Source: Phlebotomus papatasi (Eukaryota > Arthropoda > Insecta > Diptera > Psychodidae). From it: a stretch of DNA of 64,000 bases. This document shows, piece after piece, positions 59,301 to 64,000 of the stretch (positions within the stretch are counted from its first letter, which is position 1; every line of letters begins with the position of its first letter). The stretch lies in NCBI RefSeq assembly GCF_024763615.1, contig NC_077224.1, positions 40,434,712-40,498,711 of the forward strand. Reading direction: 5' to 3'. Made by a program: the position numbers and the translations under genes. Below the pieces are notes generated by a model that was given only the letters and a program-made list of their open reading frames with translations, was not told the origin of the DNA and searched no databases.

Positions 59301-61024
59301 TTATCCTTTTTTCTATTTTTTTTCTAATATCGTGTGCTTGAGCAATGGTACCTTCATGCCCCACCTTTCCCTTTGCTATTCACTTGATCATACCTACTCC
59401 CGCGACTGGACCCACGCTTTCGAAAAACGCAGAGAAACACTCAATGTTTTGGGAAATTATTTCATTATATACTCCATGTGATTTTGACCCTTTCAGGATT
59501 TTAACCATTCGGGATTTTGGCTGTTACCGTTTTTCTTAATTAAACATTGCAAGCTTCTTTATTTCTCTTCAAAACCTTTAATAATCTAGACATTGTTTTT
59601 TTTTATTATAGGGGTCCATCTGGAAGATGATTACCCGGACAAACATTAGCCGTACTCCTATGGCGCTGTTATCTTGTAATATCGTTATCTCGTTATGTTC
59701 TCGTAATGTATTTTATAAATGAAAAATTATAACAAGATAACAGATTACGGAGATTACGAGATAACAACGCCATAGTGAGTACGGCTATTGTGTTATAAAA
59801 ATAGAAATATTTGTAAGAAAAATGTCATTTCATGTCATTGATCATAATAATGCAAAAATGACCTTTTCTTTTATAGATTTTAGCCGATTTTTACTGATTT
59901 AGTTAATTTTAGCTGATTATTTTTACAAAAAATTCTGTTGTGATAGGAGTATCTAATTAGCAATAATTTGAAAGGTAAGGGCAAGCCAATCTCAATACAT
60001 CAATTTGCAAAGTACTTGCTCTATGATACAAGTGTTCGGTATTCGAATTCCCTTAAGGTCACCAAGCTTAATTATCCTATTCTTTATTATTATCACGAAA
60101 GGAATTAAGCACCTTGATTTAGTAGATTGATTTAATAAATGAAAAAAATATACCCGTAGTTGAGGGAATAAGCTAGAATTTGTGTTCCAAGTCTAGATTT
60201 ACTTAATAAATTGTTTGTCTCATCCTACGACTTTTTAGTACGATCCAAATTCGGCCTATCGCTACTATACTATCGTTTAAATCGTATCTCCTTAGAACAA
60301 TATAAAAACTGCAGCGTAAAAACTCCAATAAAGAATAATTTATTGCTGAACGTAAATTAGAAACTTTATCCTACATCTTTAAATACGCACTCTATCAACT
60401 CTAACGCACTGTCCCCATTGACTTTGTAAACAAGCAAAAAGAATTCTCGAGAGACAATAATTTTTTTCTTCTAATTATTATTCAAAATAGAAAGAAAAAA
60501 ATAATTAATTCCATTAAAAAGTTCCTATATAGAGCTTTTCCCACCCGCATAGCAGCTATCTCTACCTTTGAATTCCCTTTGCCATCGGCATCATCGATGT
60601 ACTGGAGATTTTCATCATTGTCAATCAGGCGTCTGGCCAAATTCAGCACTCTACCATTGTCATCAAAGACAAGTCCACGTCTATCTCGACTCCAATTATT
60701 GAAGTCAACACGCTGCTTTATCACAGTCCTCGTGGTCACTTTCACCACTTTTCTCTCCTCCGTCCTCTCACCTCTACCATTGGCCCTTCGATCCACAATG
60801 ACATCCCTGGATTCTGTCACAGATCTCGTAACTTGTTGGAAGTCTGTGGATTGTGGTGAGGCACTTTCATTTTTCTGATGAGCTGTCAAATCTATACAGC
60901 TCTTTTGGATTTTCTTGGCATCTTTGGGATCCTTAGCATTGCTAGAATTCTTCGGTTGGCGCCTCAGAGACGAAAACCAATTGTTCGTGGTGGATTTCTT
61001 ATCACTGCTATATGTGAACATCAT
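32214..61024 (-). CDS. step: Cytohesin / steppke ARF-GEF (joined exon model)
   Basis: The model joins 61024-60545, 55273-55042, 51473-51374, 51279-50685 and 32366-32214: 1560 nt, 519 codons plus a stop. All junctions are GT-AG and in phase. The last four exons form the cytohesin order: end of the coiled coil, Sec7 domain, PH domain, polybasic tail (RKKKALTKS). Cytohesins load GTP onto ARF GTPases at the plasma membrane after PIP3 recruitment; in Drosophila, steppke acts in insulin/PI3K signalling and membrane trafficking. The Sec7 glutamate finger is present ([12 protein letters not shown]). The PH domain has a two-glycine loop (KQGGRYKSWKRRW), the form linked in mammals to PIP3 preference. 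The first exon is only proposed: its phase and strand fit, but it lacks the usual start of the coiled coil, which may come from an exon right of the window. Confidence 0.85.
32594..32950. repeat. Long near-perfect inverted repeat (hairpin)
   Basis: Arms of about 165 bp (32594-32757 and 32775-32950) are complementary with few mismatches: CCAAGAGGTTAGTTTCAAAT, AATATTCTGTTTGAAATTTT, TTGACTGAAAAAGTGTCTGG and AAGGTTTGATAAGTTTTTAA each recur inverted. The loop is under 20 bp. It is intronic, about 230 nt before the last cytohesin exon in transcript order. No target duplication or copy elsewhere was seen, so it may be a single inverted duplication rather than a MITE. Confidence 0.88.
33768..34158. 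mobile_element. TTCGTAAA fold-back MITE, copy 1 (diverged)
   Basis: The arms contain ACTTACGAAATGCTC, GTTTGTACCTTTTTCACGAA and TTTTCGTAAATGTTCA, and are inverted around a centre near 33995. This is the same order of motifs as in 48605-49046 and 55533-55955. It adjoins the element at 34166. Confidence 0.7.
34166..35034 (+). mobile_element. 869-bp TIR element with CAAATGGAAA motifs, copy 1
   Basis: The ends GGGTAAATTAAGCTAATTC and GAATTAGGACATTTACCC are inverted and continue through AAAACC. TA is at 34164-34165 and 35035-35036. CAAATGGAAA, TCCATTTGGATT and TTTCCAATAGAAGC motifs sit near both ends. A second copy in the opposite orientation is at 37473-38526. No coding frame is recognised. Confidence 0.85.
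35037..37470. other. Intronic spacer with dispersed ACATAACCT motifs
   Basis: This is unique-looking DNA between the two inverted copies of the 0.87-kb element. ACATAACCT or variants occur at about 35630, 35853, 36013, 36190, 36358 and 36518. No exon was recognised; there is a CT run at about 36966-36980. Confidence 0.4.
37473..38526 (-). mobile_element. TIR element with CAAATGGAAA motifs, copy 2 (inverted)
   Basis: This matches 34166-35034 in reverse: it ends AAGCTTAATTTACCC-like at 38526 followed by TA, and starts with a decayed TTGTAAATGTCCTAATTTAA. In the middle, about 65 bp of the element is replaced by the CACTG-type MITE at about 37595-37834. The two copies could pair as an inverted duplication with a 2.4-kb loop. 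Confidence 0.82.
37595..37834 (+). mobile_element. CACTG-ended MITE copy 4, left end lost
   Basis: The interior from GGAAATGTTAATTTTACCCT through CCGAAATCGGTGTAAAT to AGTTAATCGCAC and TTTCTTAGTG matches the family. The first 40 bp, with CACTGAGAG, are missing. It lies in the inverted 0.87-kb element, with neighbouring host sequence deleted. Confidence 0.78.
38529..39200. other. Intronic, GAGGTTATGT motifs
   Basis: GGAGGTTATG, GGTTATGTTA, AATAACCTCA, CATAACCTCA and TGAGGTTATG occur between 38560 and 39075. Nothing else is recognised. Confidence 0.4.
39205..39515. repeat. Dispersed inverted repeat, GAAATTTTCATGAAATCAAAA type
   Basis: The sequence AGTCAAAATTCACATCCCTT and TTTGCATATGTCTATCC, followed by CTTCTTCTTTTAAACATC, faces its own complement (GAAAGACAGG, GCGAATTTTAATTTCATGAT). 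The same unit is repeated at 53080-54180. Confidence 0.6.
39600..40215 (-). repeat. Two diverged copies of the GCTGACCGGTCAGC element
   Basis: GTCGATCAGCAAAATTATGC followed by TGACCGGTCAGCAG (39657-39703) and GTTGATCAGCAATAATATGC followed by TGACCAGTCAGCAG (40012-40061), with ATTTTCAGCTGAATTTGG and TTAGCATTTCGTGCTC, match the complement of 23369-23593. The copies have lost clear ends. Confidence 0.62.
40230..40600. other. Intronic, no element; motif pair
   Basis: An AGGTTATGTATAACATAACC inverted pair lies at 40302-40321, with another ACATAACCTC at 40527. The AT-rich (TTATTA)n run at its right edge is the probable tail of the retrotransposon. Confidence 0.4.
40945..43860 (-). CDS. Retrotransposon ORF2: endonuclease and reverse transcriptase
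   Basis: 971 codons, uninterrupted. Residues about 20-235 are an APE-type endonuclease (EEP fold) with the expected residues: QQNIRS (Asn), LTEVW (Glu), VGDINID (Asp/Asn), TCLDHVY and TDHS (His). Residues about 460-760 are the reverse transcriptase: RPITL, FIDITKAFDSVN (motif A), GVPQGSVLGPLLFLVYVNDL (motif B), AYADDMALL (motif C with the catalytic YADD) and YLGIVLD. The C-terminal 200 residues are typical of the group, with no RNase H. The start ATG at 43860 overlaps the ORF1 stop as ATGA, suggesting termination-reinitiation. It nicks target DNA and copies its RNA at the nick. All catalytic residues visible are intact, so the copy is young. Confidence 0.95.
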   Translation of the reverse strand: MTTKMNKDNIGKGMLTNKKFCVIQQNIRSVSRNFDLLLVTLESNSLKPDILCLTEVWIGDDHVQLFELKNYSLFHSCNNNYRAGGVLLYVRDDLSCEQIDVVFRSADVVCLAVTMDRARFIFLCIYRLHSVRINVFLNELGECLENLSAPNLFVVGDINIDILNSNTSDDYENIMAEHGLLSLVNEPTRVSRDSATCLDHVYCRNSPSFIGKASAEVLHLGVTDHSMIVVHFEGGTCDDSVDEGSRSPPRVEIDYDMLNDLLRRESWAVIYGTSDVNFAFEKFSEIFCNYLDRCQRSVPSSNRRSIPIKPWITKSLCKKIHRKNMLLKLARRYPLNERLVSYSKSYSKKISSEIKAAKELFYASKLRSAGKDLRQCWRIMNELTNRQEKRAVIKSVIARDDTVLSEGVAICNEMNAYFSTIVGELTSGLSMDATRPPIGGSVSEGSFFAAPTTSFEIFNIIMCSKNKCAPGLDKISNFILKRVSYNIVDILSHMINMSLETGVFPNCLKTALVVPVFKRGDKRVLNNYRPITLVSAISKIMERVVYVRMYGFLCSSDALSDRQFGFRGGLGCEDAIGRLIGELNDSLNSSPGVHTSALFIDITKAFDSVNQELLLVKLERMGFRGVPLSWLRTYLVGREQRVRMCGGYVSDPLPCHFGVPQGSVLGPLLFLVYVNDLLESGLNGSMTAYADDMALLYSGSSENIVCDAMIEDLDLIRAWLDAHGMVMSTKTVLMNFGRPSPTLRYLVCHSPNCCRGIGACLQNCIGIHRVPQFKYLGIVLDSALTWQPHVDKIKTTVRQVTRQIYVLRASCAPPLVRSFYFALIESRLRYGIVFWGNSCKSYMKRLQVAQKSAIRVMSHVGSREHTRPLFQQLKVLPVQHLYLFKVTEMFFDRSGHGHLFVRVRASGRRRELCVVPRPRTVGYARSVNFSAPLIVNNLASRFPVLTLDIVRSWLYAADSEEVERMLKSTYV
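43857..45098 (-). CDS. Retrotransposon ORF1: zinc-finger nucleic-acid-binding protein
   Basis: 413 codons. Residues 10-60 hold a PHD-like cysteine set (CDIC, CEFC, CFVCDEC). A coiled-coil-prone stretch follows (about 62-135), then a basic linker. A middle domain (about 195-300, including GVAIVCDTAEAL and PRIKLSGLSE) resembles the RRM-like part of ORF1 proteins. The C-terminal zinc knuckles are CIKCCSYGHFAKNC, CCWCAGSHDSKLC and CVNCKRAN. By family knowledge it coats the element RNA. The start is the first ATG, with an upstream leader of about 200 nt. Confidence 0.9.
   Translation of the reverse strand: MATNTDVLPCDICERRDLNLQYMTCEFCDALSYLKCLGYGDKEFKIWSMKDAMCFVCDECRKSPQLKQFKELRRQNDVLEKFIYKVDERLQSQSVEINAIGNGTVLGNDNLKLVLKKVSDISMEMSASLNELKKCVQTAVNSSHQCKSPRVEVSYANTLKQSSSKSVCVIKPKNDKQDRNTTKKEIMKEINPVDVSVSGMRGVSRGGVAIVCDTAEALNGVREIAQKKLGNQYDVTVPQPRHPRIKLSGLSEKLADDDLVRMLIAQNDLPIREDDVRVISTLSTRRGIFFDTIIEVAPQLYNDLMQRERVKVGWSVCYVADGVNVRRCIKCCSYGHFAKNCRLDGFSCCWCAGSHDSKLCESKNKSEEHSCVNCKRANEKYAFKMNTNHPASSKECKVYQRELLLLREKLTFV
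45301..46670. other. Intronic, no gene seen
   Basis: Apart from GAACATTT repeats at 45329-45365 no structure is recognised. It is AT-rich. Confidence 0.4.
46672..46890. repeat. Possible MITE with CACGTAACCCCTTAA ends
   Basis: GGACCCACGTAACCCCTTAAA at about 46677 and TTTAAGGGGTTACGTG at about 46857 are inverted, about 200 bp apart. The phrase ACATAACCCCTTAA also occurs at 47992. Tentative. Confidence 0.45.
47281..47619 (+). mobile_element. CACTG-ended MITE copy 5, with internal duplication
   Basis: The ends CATTGAGAGAAATCCG and TTTTTTCGCAGTG are flanked by TA (47279-47280, 47620-47621). A segment of about 85-90 bp, from ATGTTAATTTTACSCTGCAG through AAATCGGTGTAAATATTA to GTTACCCTTTTT, is present twice in tandem, which explains its length of 339 bp against about 250. 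Confidence 0.87.
47622..48600. other. Intronic, no gene seen
   Basis: A GAGGTTATGT/ACATAACCTC pair lies at 48142-48165. A short inverted pair (TTGTCAAA..., 48430-48545) precedes the next element. Otherwise nothing. Confidence 0.4.
48605..49046. mobile_element. TTCGTAAA fold-back MITE, copy 2
   Basis: The arms run from CAGAAACAAATATTATG and GTTCGTAAATGTTTGCGAAT inward and return as CACAAACATTTACGAAATAC and TTTTTTCTG. TTCGTAAA or TTTACGAA occurs many times. The centre is near 48845. Confidence 0.82.
49105..50453 (+). mobile_element. piggyBac-type element, internally deleted
   Basis: The ends CCCTTTAAGGACGA and TCGTCCTTAAAGGA are inverted (one mismatch at the tip) and flanked by TTAA on both sides (49101-49104, 50454-50457), the piggyBac target. 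Sub-terminal repeats of GACGATTGGGTCATATATGA type lie at about 49114, 49446 (inverted) and 50296. Each contains a GGGTCA..TGACCC palindrome, probably a transposase-binding site. The only coding remains are at 49760-50032. Confidence 0.9.
49760..50032 (+). pseudogene. piggyBac transposase remnant: acidic part joined to Cys-rich tail
   Basis: The frame reads DNFVLNESDKIYLEQDLDEV, an acidic stretch like the N-terminus of these transposases. It is followed directly by a cysteine-rich end: CETC, CICEACDIYLC, RNCFD. The Cx2C...CxxC-x4-LC...CF pattern is the C-terminal zinc-binding domain of piggyBac-family transposases. The whole catalytic DDD domain, over 350 residues in the family, is missing, so the element cannot move itself. 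No in-frame ATG opens this part of the frame. Confidence 0.75.
50685..51279 (-). CDS. step: Cytohesin exon: Sec7 domain (main part) and PH domain
   Basis: 595 nt; it begins by completing an Arg codon and ends AAG|GTCAGT in phase 0. It reads [20 protein letters not shown] with the catalytic glutamate in FRLPGE, and TDTCYVLSFAIIMLNTSLHN with VKDKPSIEQF, the second half of the Sec7 groove that opens ARF. The linker DDGNDLMHTFFNPDKE precedes the PH domain: GWLWKQGGRYKSWKRRWFIL, NDNCLYYFEYTADKEPRGII, then PHCFELYACGGADIIKACKT. The Lys-Arg residues of the KSWKRRW loop bind phosphoinositide. Identity to insect cytohesins is evidently very high. Confidence 0.96.
51280..51373 (-). other. Short cytohesin intron (94 bp)
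   Basis: GTAAGT donor and ATTTGCAG acceptor. It is the only short intron of the gene in this window. Confidence 0.9.
51374..51473 (-). CDS. step: Cytohesin exon: Sec7 domain (early part)
   Basis: 100 nt between CTAAAG and AG|GTAAGT. It codes (G)DYLGEKNDFNEQVLKAF, VELHDFTNLILVQAL and the first two bases of Arg. This matches the Sec7 helices that precede the [12 protein letters not shown] segment. The split codons at both ends fit the neighbouring exons exactly. Confidence 0.95.
51834..52130. repeat. Tandem repeat, period 98-99 bp, about three units
   Basis: TAGCTNRTCCACGGACACC occurs at 51834 and 51932, and TAGCTCGTCTAG at 52031. Units share TTTTTGGMACAA, AAAAAGATACYCAATATTAG and TAACGAATTTGTT. 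A further diverged unit (ACCTCGTCCACAGACACC) is at about 52393. Confidence 0.75.
52131..52711. other. Intronic; diverged GGAACAAA repeats
   Basis: TTGGAACAAAT, GGAACAAAG and their complements recur (52340-52700), related to the array at 51834. No exon. Confidence 0.4.
52712..53051. repeat. Recent tandem duplication, two 170-bp units
   Basis: The units start with TTGTTCCAAGGAAAACT at 52712 and 52882 and agree at nearly every position. Each contains a run of GATCTAAATCTATCTAAATC type hexamers and ends in GAAGAAGAGTGCAA. Confidence 0.88.
53080..54180. repeat. Several copies of the CATGAAATCAAAATTCACAT repeat
   Basis: Three or more diverged copies lie in alternating orientation: GAAATTTCATGAAATCA-type phrases, CTTTCTTTCTCATA, GCATATGTCTATC, TTCTTCTTTT and AATTCAATTTAGCTCAATTC recur near 53100-53290, 53380-53580, 53720-53910 and 54000-54180. 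They are related to 39205-39515. Confidence 0.6.
54243..54389. mobile_element. TGCCCAACGCACAATAA MITE copy 3
   Basis: The ends TGTCCAGCTTACAATAAC and GTTATTGTGCGTTGGGCA are inverted. The interior has GAGTGAGCGAGATGACTAG and its complement. It sits inside a TATCATGATATAATTTAGC-type repeat (54188-54242 plus 54390-54425). Confidence 0.8.
54426..55041. other. Intronic, nothing recognised
   Basis: A/T-rich. It contains the donor side of the cytohesin intron at 55041. Confidence 0.4.
55042..55273 (-). CDS. step: Cytohesin exon: coiled-coil end and start of Sec7
   Basis: The exon starts after ATATCCAG with CAA (phase 0) and ends ATTG|GTAATT. It codes QIKDELCEVVSEMESLDSQE, then IGRKKFNMDPKKGIEYL, then DVAYLLYKGEGLNKTAI. 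This is the end of the N-terminal coiled coil and the first Sec7 helices; RKKFNMDPKKGI is a cytohesin signature. Upstream of the acceptor is a long pyrimidine tract preceded by CTAAC, a possible branch site, with no AG in between. Just before it, the in-frame LANIQ resembles the LADIQ of vertebrate cytohesins, so use of a farther acceptor cannot be fully excluded. Confidence 0.93.
55533..55955. mobile_element. TTCGTAAA fold-back MITE, copy 3
   Basis: The arms are nearly perfect over about 190 bp around 55790: ACAAATTTTTGTTTGTCTGG at the centre, AAATCGTAAAATTTTGTCAT, TTTGTTCGTAAA and GAACATTTTTTGTAC on each side. TTCGTAA/TTACGAA occurs more than ten times. It lies in the intron, 260 bp upstream of the 55273 exon in transcript order. 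Confidence 0.85.
56244..56677. mobile_element. 434-bp TIR element, GGGGAAAGTGGGG ends
   Basis: Left GGGGAAAGTGGGGAAACTTT and right AAAAGTGCCCCACTTCCTCC are inverted. TA is at 56242-56243 and 56678-56679. Both arms also carry AATTGGGATTTTT / AAAATCCCAATTTC. Inside are a GCTAAATTAC-type inverted repeat and a GACCGGT/ACCGGTC cluster (56400-56425). Confidence 0.8.
57087..57345. mobile_element. Fold-back MITE with arms of about 105 bp
   Basis: GGCGCTGGCATACCTTTTCA at the left and its complement near 57340 start arms that stay paired through ATTTCACCTCTTACTC and AAAATAAGATATGTTTATC. The loop is an (AATTTC)n run. No coding sequence. Confidence 0.85.
57720..59206. mobile_element. TIR element with AGTTGGACA motifs, split by another
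   Basis: The left end GGGTAAAGTGATATGAGTTG (TA at 57718-57719) is inverted in TTGTATCACTTTACC at 59191-59205, with TA at 59207-59208. AGTTGGACATG motifs follow at 57750-57785, and their complement is at about 59180. Only about 210 bp belong to this element; the rest is the inserted element at 57881-59155. Confidence 0.8.
57881..59155. mobile_element. 1.27-kb TIR element, GGGGAGGTTTGGGACA ends, nested
   Basis: Left GGGGAGACCGGGGAGGTTTG and right CAAACCTCCCCGGTCTCCCC are perfect inverted repeats. TA follows the right end; the left flank is TT. TGGGACA/GGGGACC-type motifs recur inside (GTATGGGACAAG, GGGATGCTTGGGACACC, GGGGAGGTTTGGGACAAAGC). The interior, with short frames only, shows no transposase. 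Confidence 0.85.
59209..59646. other. Intronic, nothing recognised
   Basis: T-rich to 59330; the open frames at 59345-59539 have no known family. Confidence 0.4.
59649..59785. mobile_element. 137-bp TIR MITE, GCCGTACT ends
   Basis: The ends GCCGTACTCCTATGGCG and CGCCATAGTGAGTACGGC are inverted, with TA at 59647-59648 and 59786-59787. GTTATCT and AGATAAC motifs follow. Confidence 0.85.
60001..60064 (+). mobile_element. SINE family A, head fragment
   Basis: GCTCTATGATACAAGTGTTC and box B-like TATTCGAATTCCC, then TTAAGGTCACCA, match the heads at 4835 and 17399. The body and tail are missing. Confidence 0.7.
60065..60544 (-). other. Start of the long cytohesin intron 1 (inferred)
   Basis: No element was recognised. 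A GTGGGA donor at 60544-60539 follows the proposed first exon. Confidence 0.4.
60545..61024 (-). CDS. Proposed first coding exon of cytohesin, 160 codons
   Basis: The open frame begins ATGATG at 61024, directly preceded in frame by TGA, so the ATG is a credible start. It ends CGG|GTGGGA in phase 0, matching the phase of the exon at 55273. The protein is polar and basic: a Lys/Ser-rich start, a stretch with EERKVVKVTTRTVIKQRVDF and NNWSRDRRGLVFDDNGRVLN, then NLQYIDDADGKGN. I do not recognise the domain. GC content and codon use are much more gene-like than the surroundings. It could be an alternative N-terminus of cytohesin or an exon of a separate gene nested on the same strand. The family link is not shown by similarity. 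Confidence 0.55.
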
Positions 61025-62369
61025 TCATACCGCATTGTCGTCAAATTGTCACTCAACACATCTTATGGAGTCAAATAATAATGTTAAGTATAGAACGTCT
61101 TCTCGTTCTTCAAAAGCAAAATTTTTCACTCACTTTTCTTCTTATTTTCACTAACAATCTACCACACATTCATGTGGCAAAAGCACTTCTTGAGGAACTT
61201 CTCAACACTTCAGTCTCTCTTCTTCTGTGTCCCCAACTCGTCTACTAACAGGGGCTTCCTAGCTCTATTCACAAACCTCACAGTAAAATGCGTGTATATT
61301 TTCTCTTTTCTCCCTTTAACTTTTTTCCTAAAATAGAATTTTCATGGATATTTTGCCCTGCGTGAAATTTAATTGTGTGGTGTGAAAGTCGTAAGGCTCA
61401 AAATTGGGTCAAATTCATCTTGACACTCTCTAAAATTGACTTTATCACTCCCTACACATTTTTTTTTTATTTCTATCTCACACACCTCTCCTCCTTTCTA
61501 GGCGCCTTTTGCCACCCCCCCAACATTTTATATATGCTAAACATGCGTGAATACTTTTTAAAAATAAACTTCACCCCAACAAAAAAAAGTTACCCTCTAT
61601 AGCAAAAATGCCACCAGAACGCAAATGAAGTTAAATTACAAGTTATTTAAAATATTATTACATCAATTTTCGTAAATAAAAACGATATCAGTTTGATAAA
61701 TGCAATATACAATATCTATTGAGTTGTATTTATCAAATCCGATTACTAATAAAAACGATTTTTTAATGATAATAATAATATTGAGTTTATGGATCATTTA
61801 AACTTTTTAAAAATGCCACTAGGTGGCGACCAAATTATTAATTATATAAAAATATTCGAATATAATGACGAGTTGATGTCCCTACATATTTTAAGGTATT
61901 TTTATAAATCAAAGATATAAAATTGTGAGGCATTACTACTCCAAGCCTTCCAAATATGAACCTTAAAACCTCCTTTTGGTTTTTGTCTCAGGAGGTTGAT
62001 GAATACACTAAGTCGGCAGTGGACGTCGTTGACTTTTTTTCACTGCCAATGTTAACAGTAAATGACATGAAATGTAATTTTAATCTCTTTCAAATTGTCA
62101 ATTGAATTGAATTGAATTTATTATTCATTTCCTCGTATGAACTCGCAGCTTGTCCGTCGCTGACTTAGCATCGATATAACAACTTACAAGAAAAAAAGTA
62201 AACAGAAGTCCTTAACTGGTTGTATAATTTCAAACACAGTGCCAGATTGATTAAAATTTTACAAAAGACTGATATTGGTTCTGGAAAATATGAGACAATT
62301 TTAGTATAAATTTTCTTGCGTAATATCTTCAAAACCACGTCAGTAAACAAGTTGAGATTTTTGATAAAA
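61025..62369. other. Upstream region; pyrimidine-rich, nothing recognised
   Basis: 61080-61330 is C/T-rich on the + strand (A/G-rich on the gene strand) and may be a 5' UTR or promoter region. No TATA or initiator can be assigned with confidence. The rest is AT-rich without structure. Confidence 0.3.
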
Positions 62370-62371
62370 TA

Positions 62372-62600
62372 AGGTAAAGTGCCCTCAAGTCGACCGGTTT
62401 CTCAATTCGACCGGTAGAGTTATTTATTCAATTTATTTATATTTGCACTAATATTTAGCGAATGATCTAACATTAATAAGTCAATTATTCCATAAATAAA
62501 TACGACTCAAAGACAATTTTATAGAAATTCATCATTAAAACATTCAAATATTGACCACCGGTCGAGTCGAGGAACCGGTCGACTGGAGGGCATTTTACCT
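62372..62600. mobile_element. 229-bp TIR element, GTCGACCGGT motifs
   Basis: The ends AGGTAAAGTGCCCTCAAGTC and GACTGGAGGGCATTTTACCT are inverted, with TA at 62370-62371 and 62601-62602. CGACCGGT appears twice in the left arm and as ACCGGTCG twice in the right arm. Confidence 0.88.
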
Positions 62601-62602
62601 TA

Positions 62603-63223
62603 CTCAAAATTAAAGTAGTTTTTATTTTCTGTTATTATTTCTAATTCATCTCACAATAAATAATATCAGTCCCTGAACTTAAAAGTTTTTTTGCCGGAAA
62701 TTCTTTATTAATAACTTACAGAAAACACTTTTCTCGTCCTTAATATGAACTACTTAATTAAGGACTTTAACGAATGCCTTAGTTAAGTACTTTGTATCAG
62801 GACTGAGTCATGTCATATCAGTTTCGCTAATCGCCACAAAGCGCTGACGATAGTCTGACTTTTACACATTTTTTAAGTACAGTACTACTCCGATAGAGTC
62901 AACACATTTGATTCTTGTATATCTGCAATATTCCAAGTTAACATTTGTTATACTTACTATTTCACTCGTTAAAAATATTCTCAAGTTCTTACTTAACAAA
63001 ATTAGTTTAAAAGTTTGACATTAAACCTGGAATTTTATAGATTTTTTTCACGGCGTTTAAAGTTTTTAGGAGTTGACTCTATGGGATCGTACTGTACTTG
63101 GTCCCTCTACCACTCCTTAAAATTAAGTCATTATTATAGTAAGAATTTATTAGTCGGGAAGATCTTTTTTTTAGTTTTAAAATTAAAAGCCTACTTAAGG
63201 AAATTTGATATTTATAGTAAGGT
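62603..63223. other. Non-coding, nothing recognised
   Basis: An AGTCAACACATTTG/GAGTTGACTCTATGGGA pair and GTACTGT phrases (62875-63100) may be the two ends of a diverged small element: TACAGTACTACTCCGATAGAG is inverted as CTATGGGATCGTACTGTA. Confidence 0.4.
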
Positions 63224-64000
63224 GGGGTAACTGGTTCGTTTTCCGAAGAATGCTACTTAAACGCTTGTTTTTGGACTGATAAAATTCTTTTTTACTTTTT
63301 CTAAATCCATAGAATTATTCACTATTTCATTCAGACACATAATATAAAATAAATTATCAAAAATATTAAAGAAAATTTATAAAATAATGATAATACTGAA
63401 ATAAGTCAGCATGCACTAACTGGGTCGTCTTTTCGGTAATTCACTTTTAATTAAAACTTTGAATTTAAAATACTTTTATCACAAGGAAAAAACAATATAT
63501 GTTTTCAATAAACCAGCAGTCATTAGCGACAATATCACTGCTAGAAAATTTTTAGTGAAGAACCCAGCTGGCACAAGATTGAAATGGGTCGATTACACTC
63601 ACTTATTTAATGGATAAAAATATTATTTTTGCTTTTTCTCAAACTTGAATAGTTATATTTTATGTTGCTGTAGTGACTATATTACGAAAATAAAAATAAA
63701 AATATTATTTTAAGTGGATTAGTCATAAACGATCCAGATAGCGAAGCGCCCGGATTAGCACACTTAACTTAATAAAAAAATATTTTTGTTGGAAATTTCG
63801 AATCAGATTATAAGTTCTGATTTAACCATTAAGAATCGTCTGAGAATTGAGTGATGAATCAGATTTTGTTCCTGTTTTAAATTCATAAAAAAAATACTGA
63901 GATTTTCTTTAATAGAAACTCTACGAAGTTTCTCCTCTCTTGTTGTTCTAAAAACTCTTCTAAAAAATAATGATCAAACTTTCCCTTAATTACTATATTA
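63224..64000. repeat. Left end of another TIR element with GGTTCG/GGGTCG motifs
   Basis: TAAGGTGGGGTAACTGGTTC begins at about 63221. Related phrases follow: AACTGGGTCGTC (63418), AATGGGTCGATTAC (63582) and AAACGATCCAGA (63728). The style matches the GGGnAAAGTG group, but no right end was found before the window stops. No coding sequence. Confidence 0.4.

Noticed and set aside
60482..60544. Extension of the proposed first exon to the frame's stop
   Set aside because: The last 20 residues are Phe-rich and AT-rich, and a consensus-like GTGGGA donor precedes them, so the exon was ended at 60545.

Overview
This looks like an insect nuclear genome, AT-rich, with small conserved exons scattered in very long, transposon-filled non-coding DNA. 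The protein-coding parts match animal, and especially insect, families. A lower dipteran such as a sand fly is my guess, but the species cannot be fixed from the sequence. There is no prokaryotic content, CRISPR array or rRNA.

Only two host genes are supported, and they converge. At the left, on the + strand, positions 3008-3160 are the last coding exon of a receptor tyrosine kinase, most like a discoidin domain receptor (DDR); the rest of that gene lies left of the window. On the - strand, four exons between 55273 and 32214 encode an almost complete cytohesin (Drosophila steppke), an ARF guanine-nucleotide exchange factor with Sec7 and PH domains. A 160-codon open exon at 61024-60545 ends in the right splice phase to be its 5' coding exon, giving a 519-residue model. 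The cytohesin introns are about 5.3 kb, 3.6 kb, 94 bp and 18.3 kb. The two genes are separated by about 29 kb of intergenic repeats.

The rest is a dense record of transposition. The last cytohesin intron holds an apparently intact non-LTR retrotransposon (about 40.6-45.3 kb) in the sense orientation, with ORF1 and ORF2 overlapping in ATGA. It also holds a long near-perfect hairpin close to the last exon and two inverted copies of an 0.87 kb element. The same intron carries a piggyBac deletion derivative (49.1-50.5 kb) with TTAA duplications and a leftover cysteine-rich transposase tail. A frameshifted Tc1/mariner-type transposase fragment lies at 21.8-22.0 kb.

Two tRNA-derived SINE families are present, and one copy of each is interrupted by a different small inverted-repeat element. 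At least a dozen elements share a TA target duplication and a GGGnAAAGTG-like terminus but carry different internal motif sets. A CACTG-ended family of about 250 bp has five copies with 2-bp duplications. Several fold-back families and degenerate tandem arrays (5.9-7.1 kb, 9.4-10.6 kb, 51.8-53.0 kb) complete the picture. A short motif, GAGGTTATGT, often as an inverted pair, recurs dozens of times in the 4.5-8 kb and 28.7-48 kb regions.
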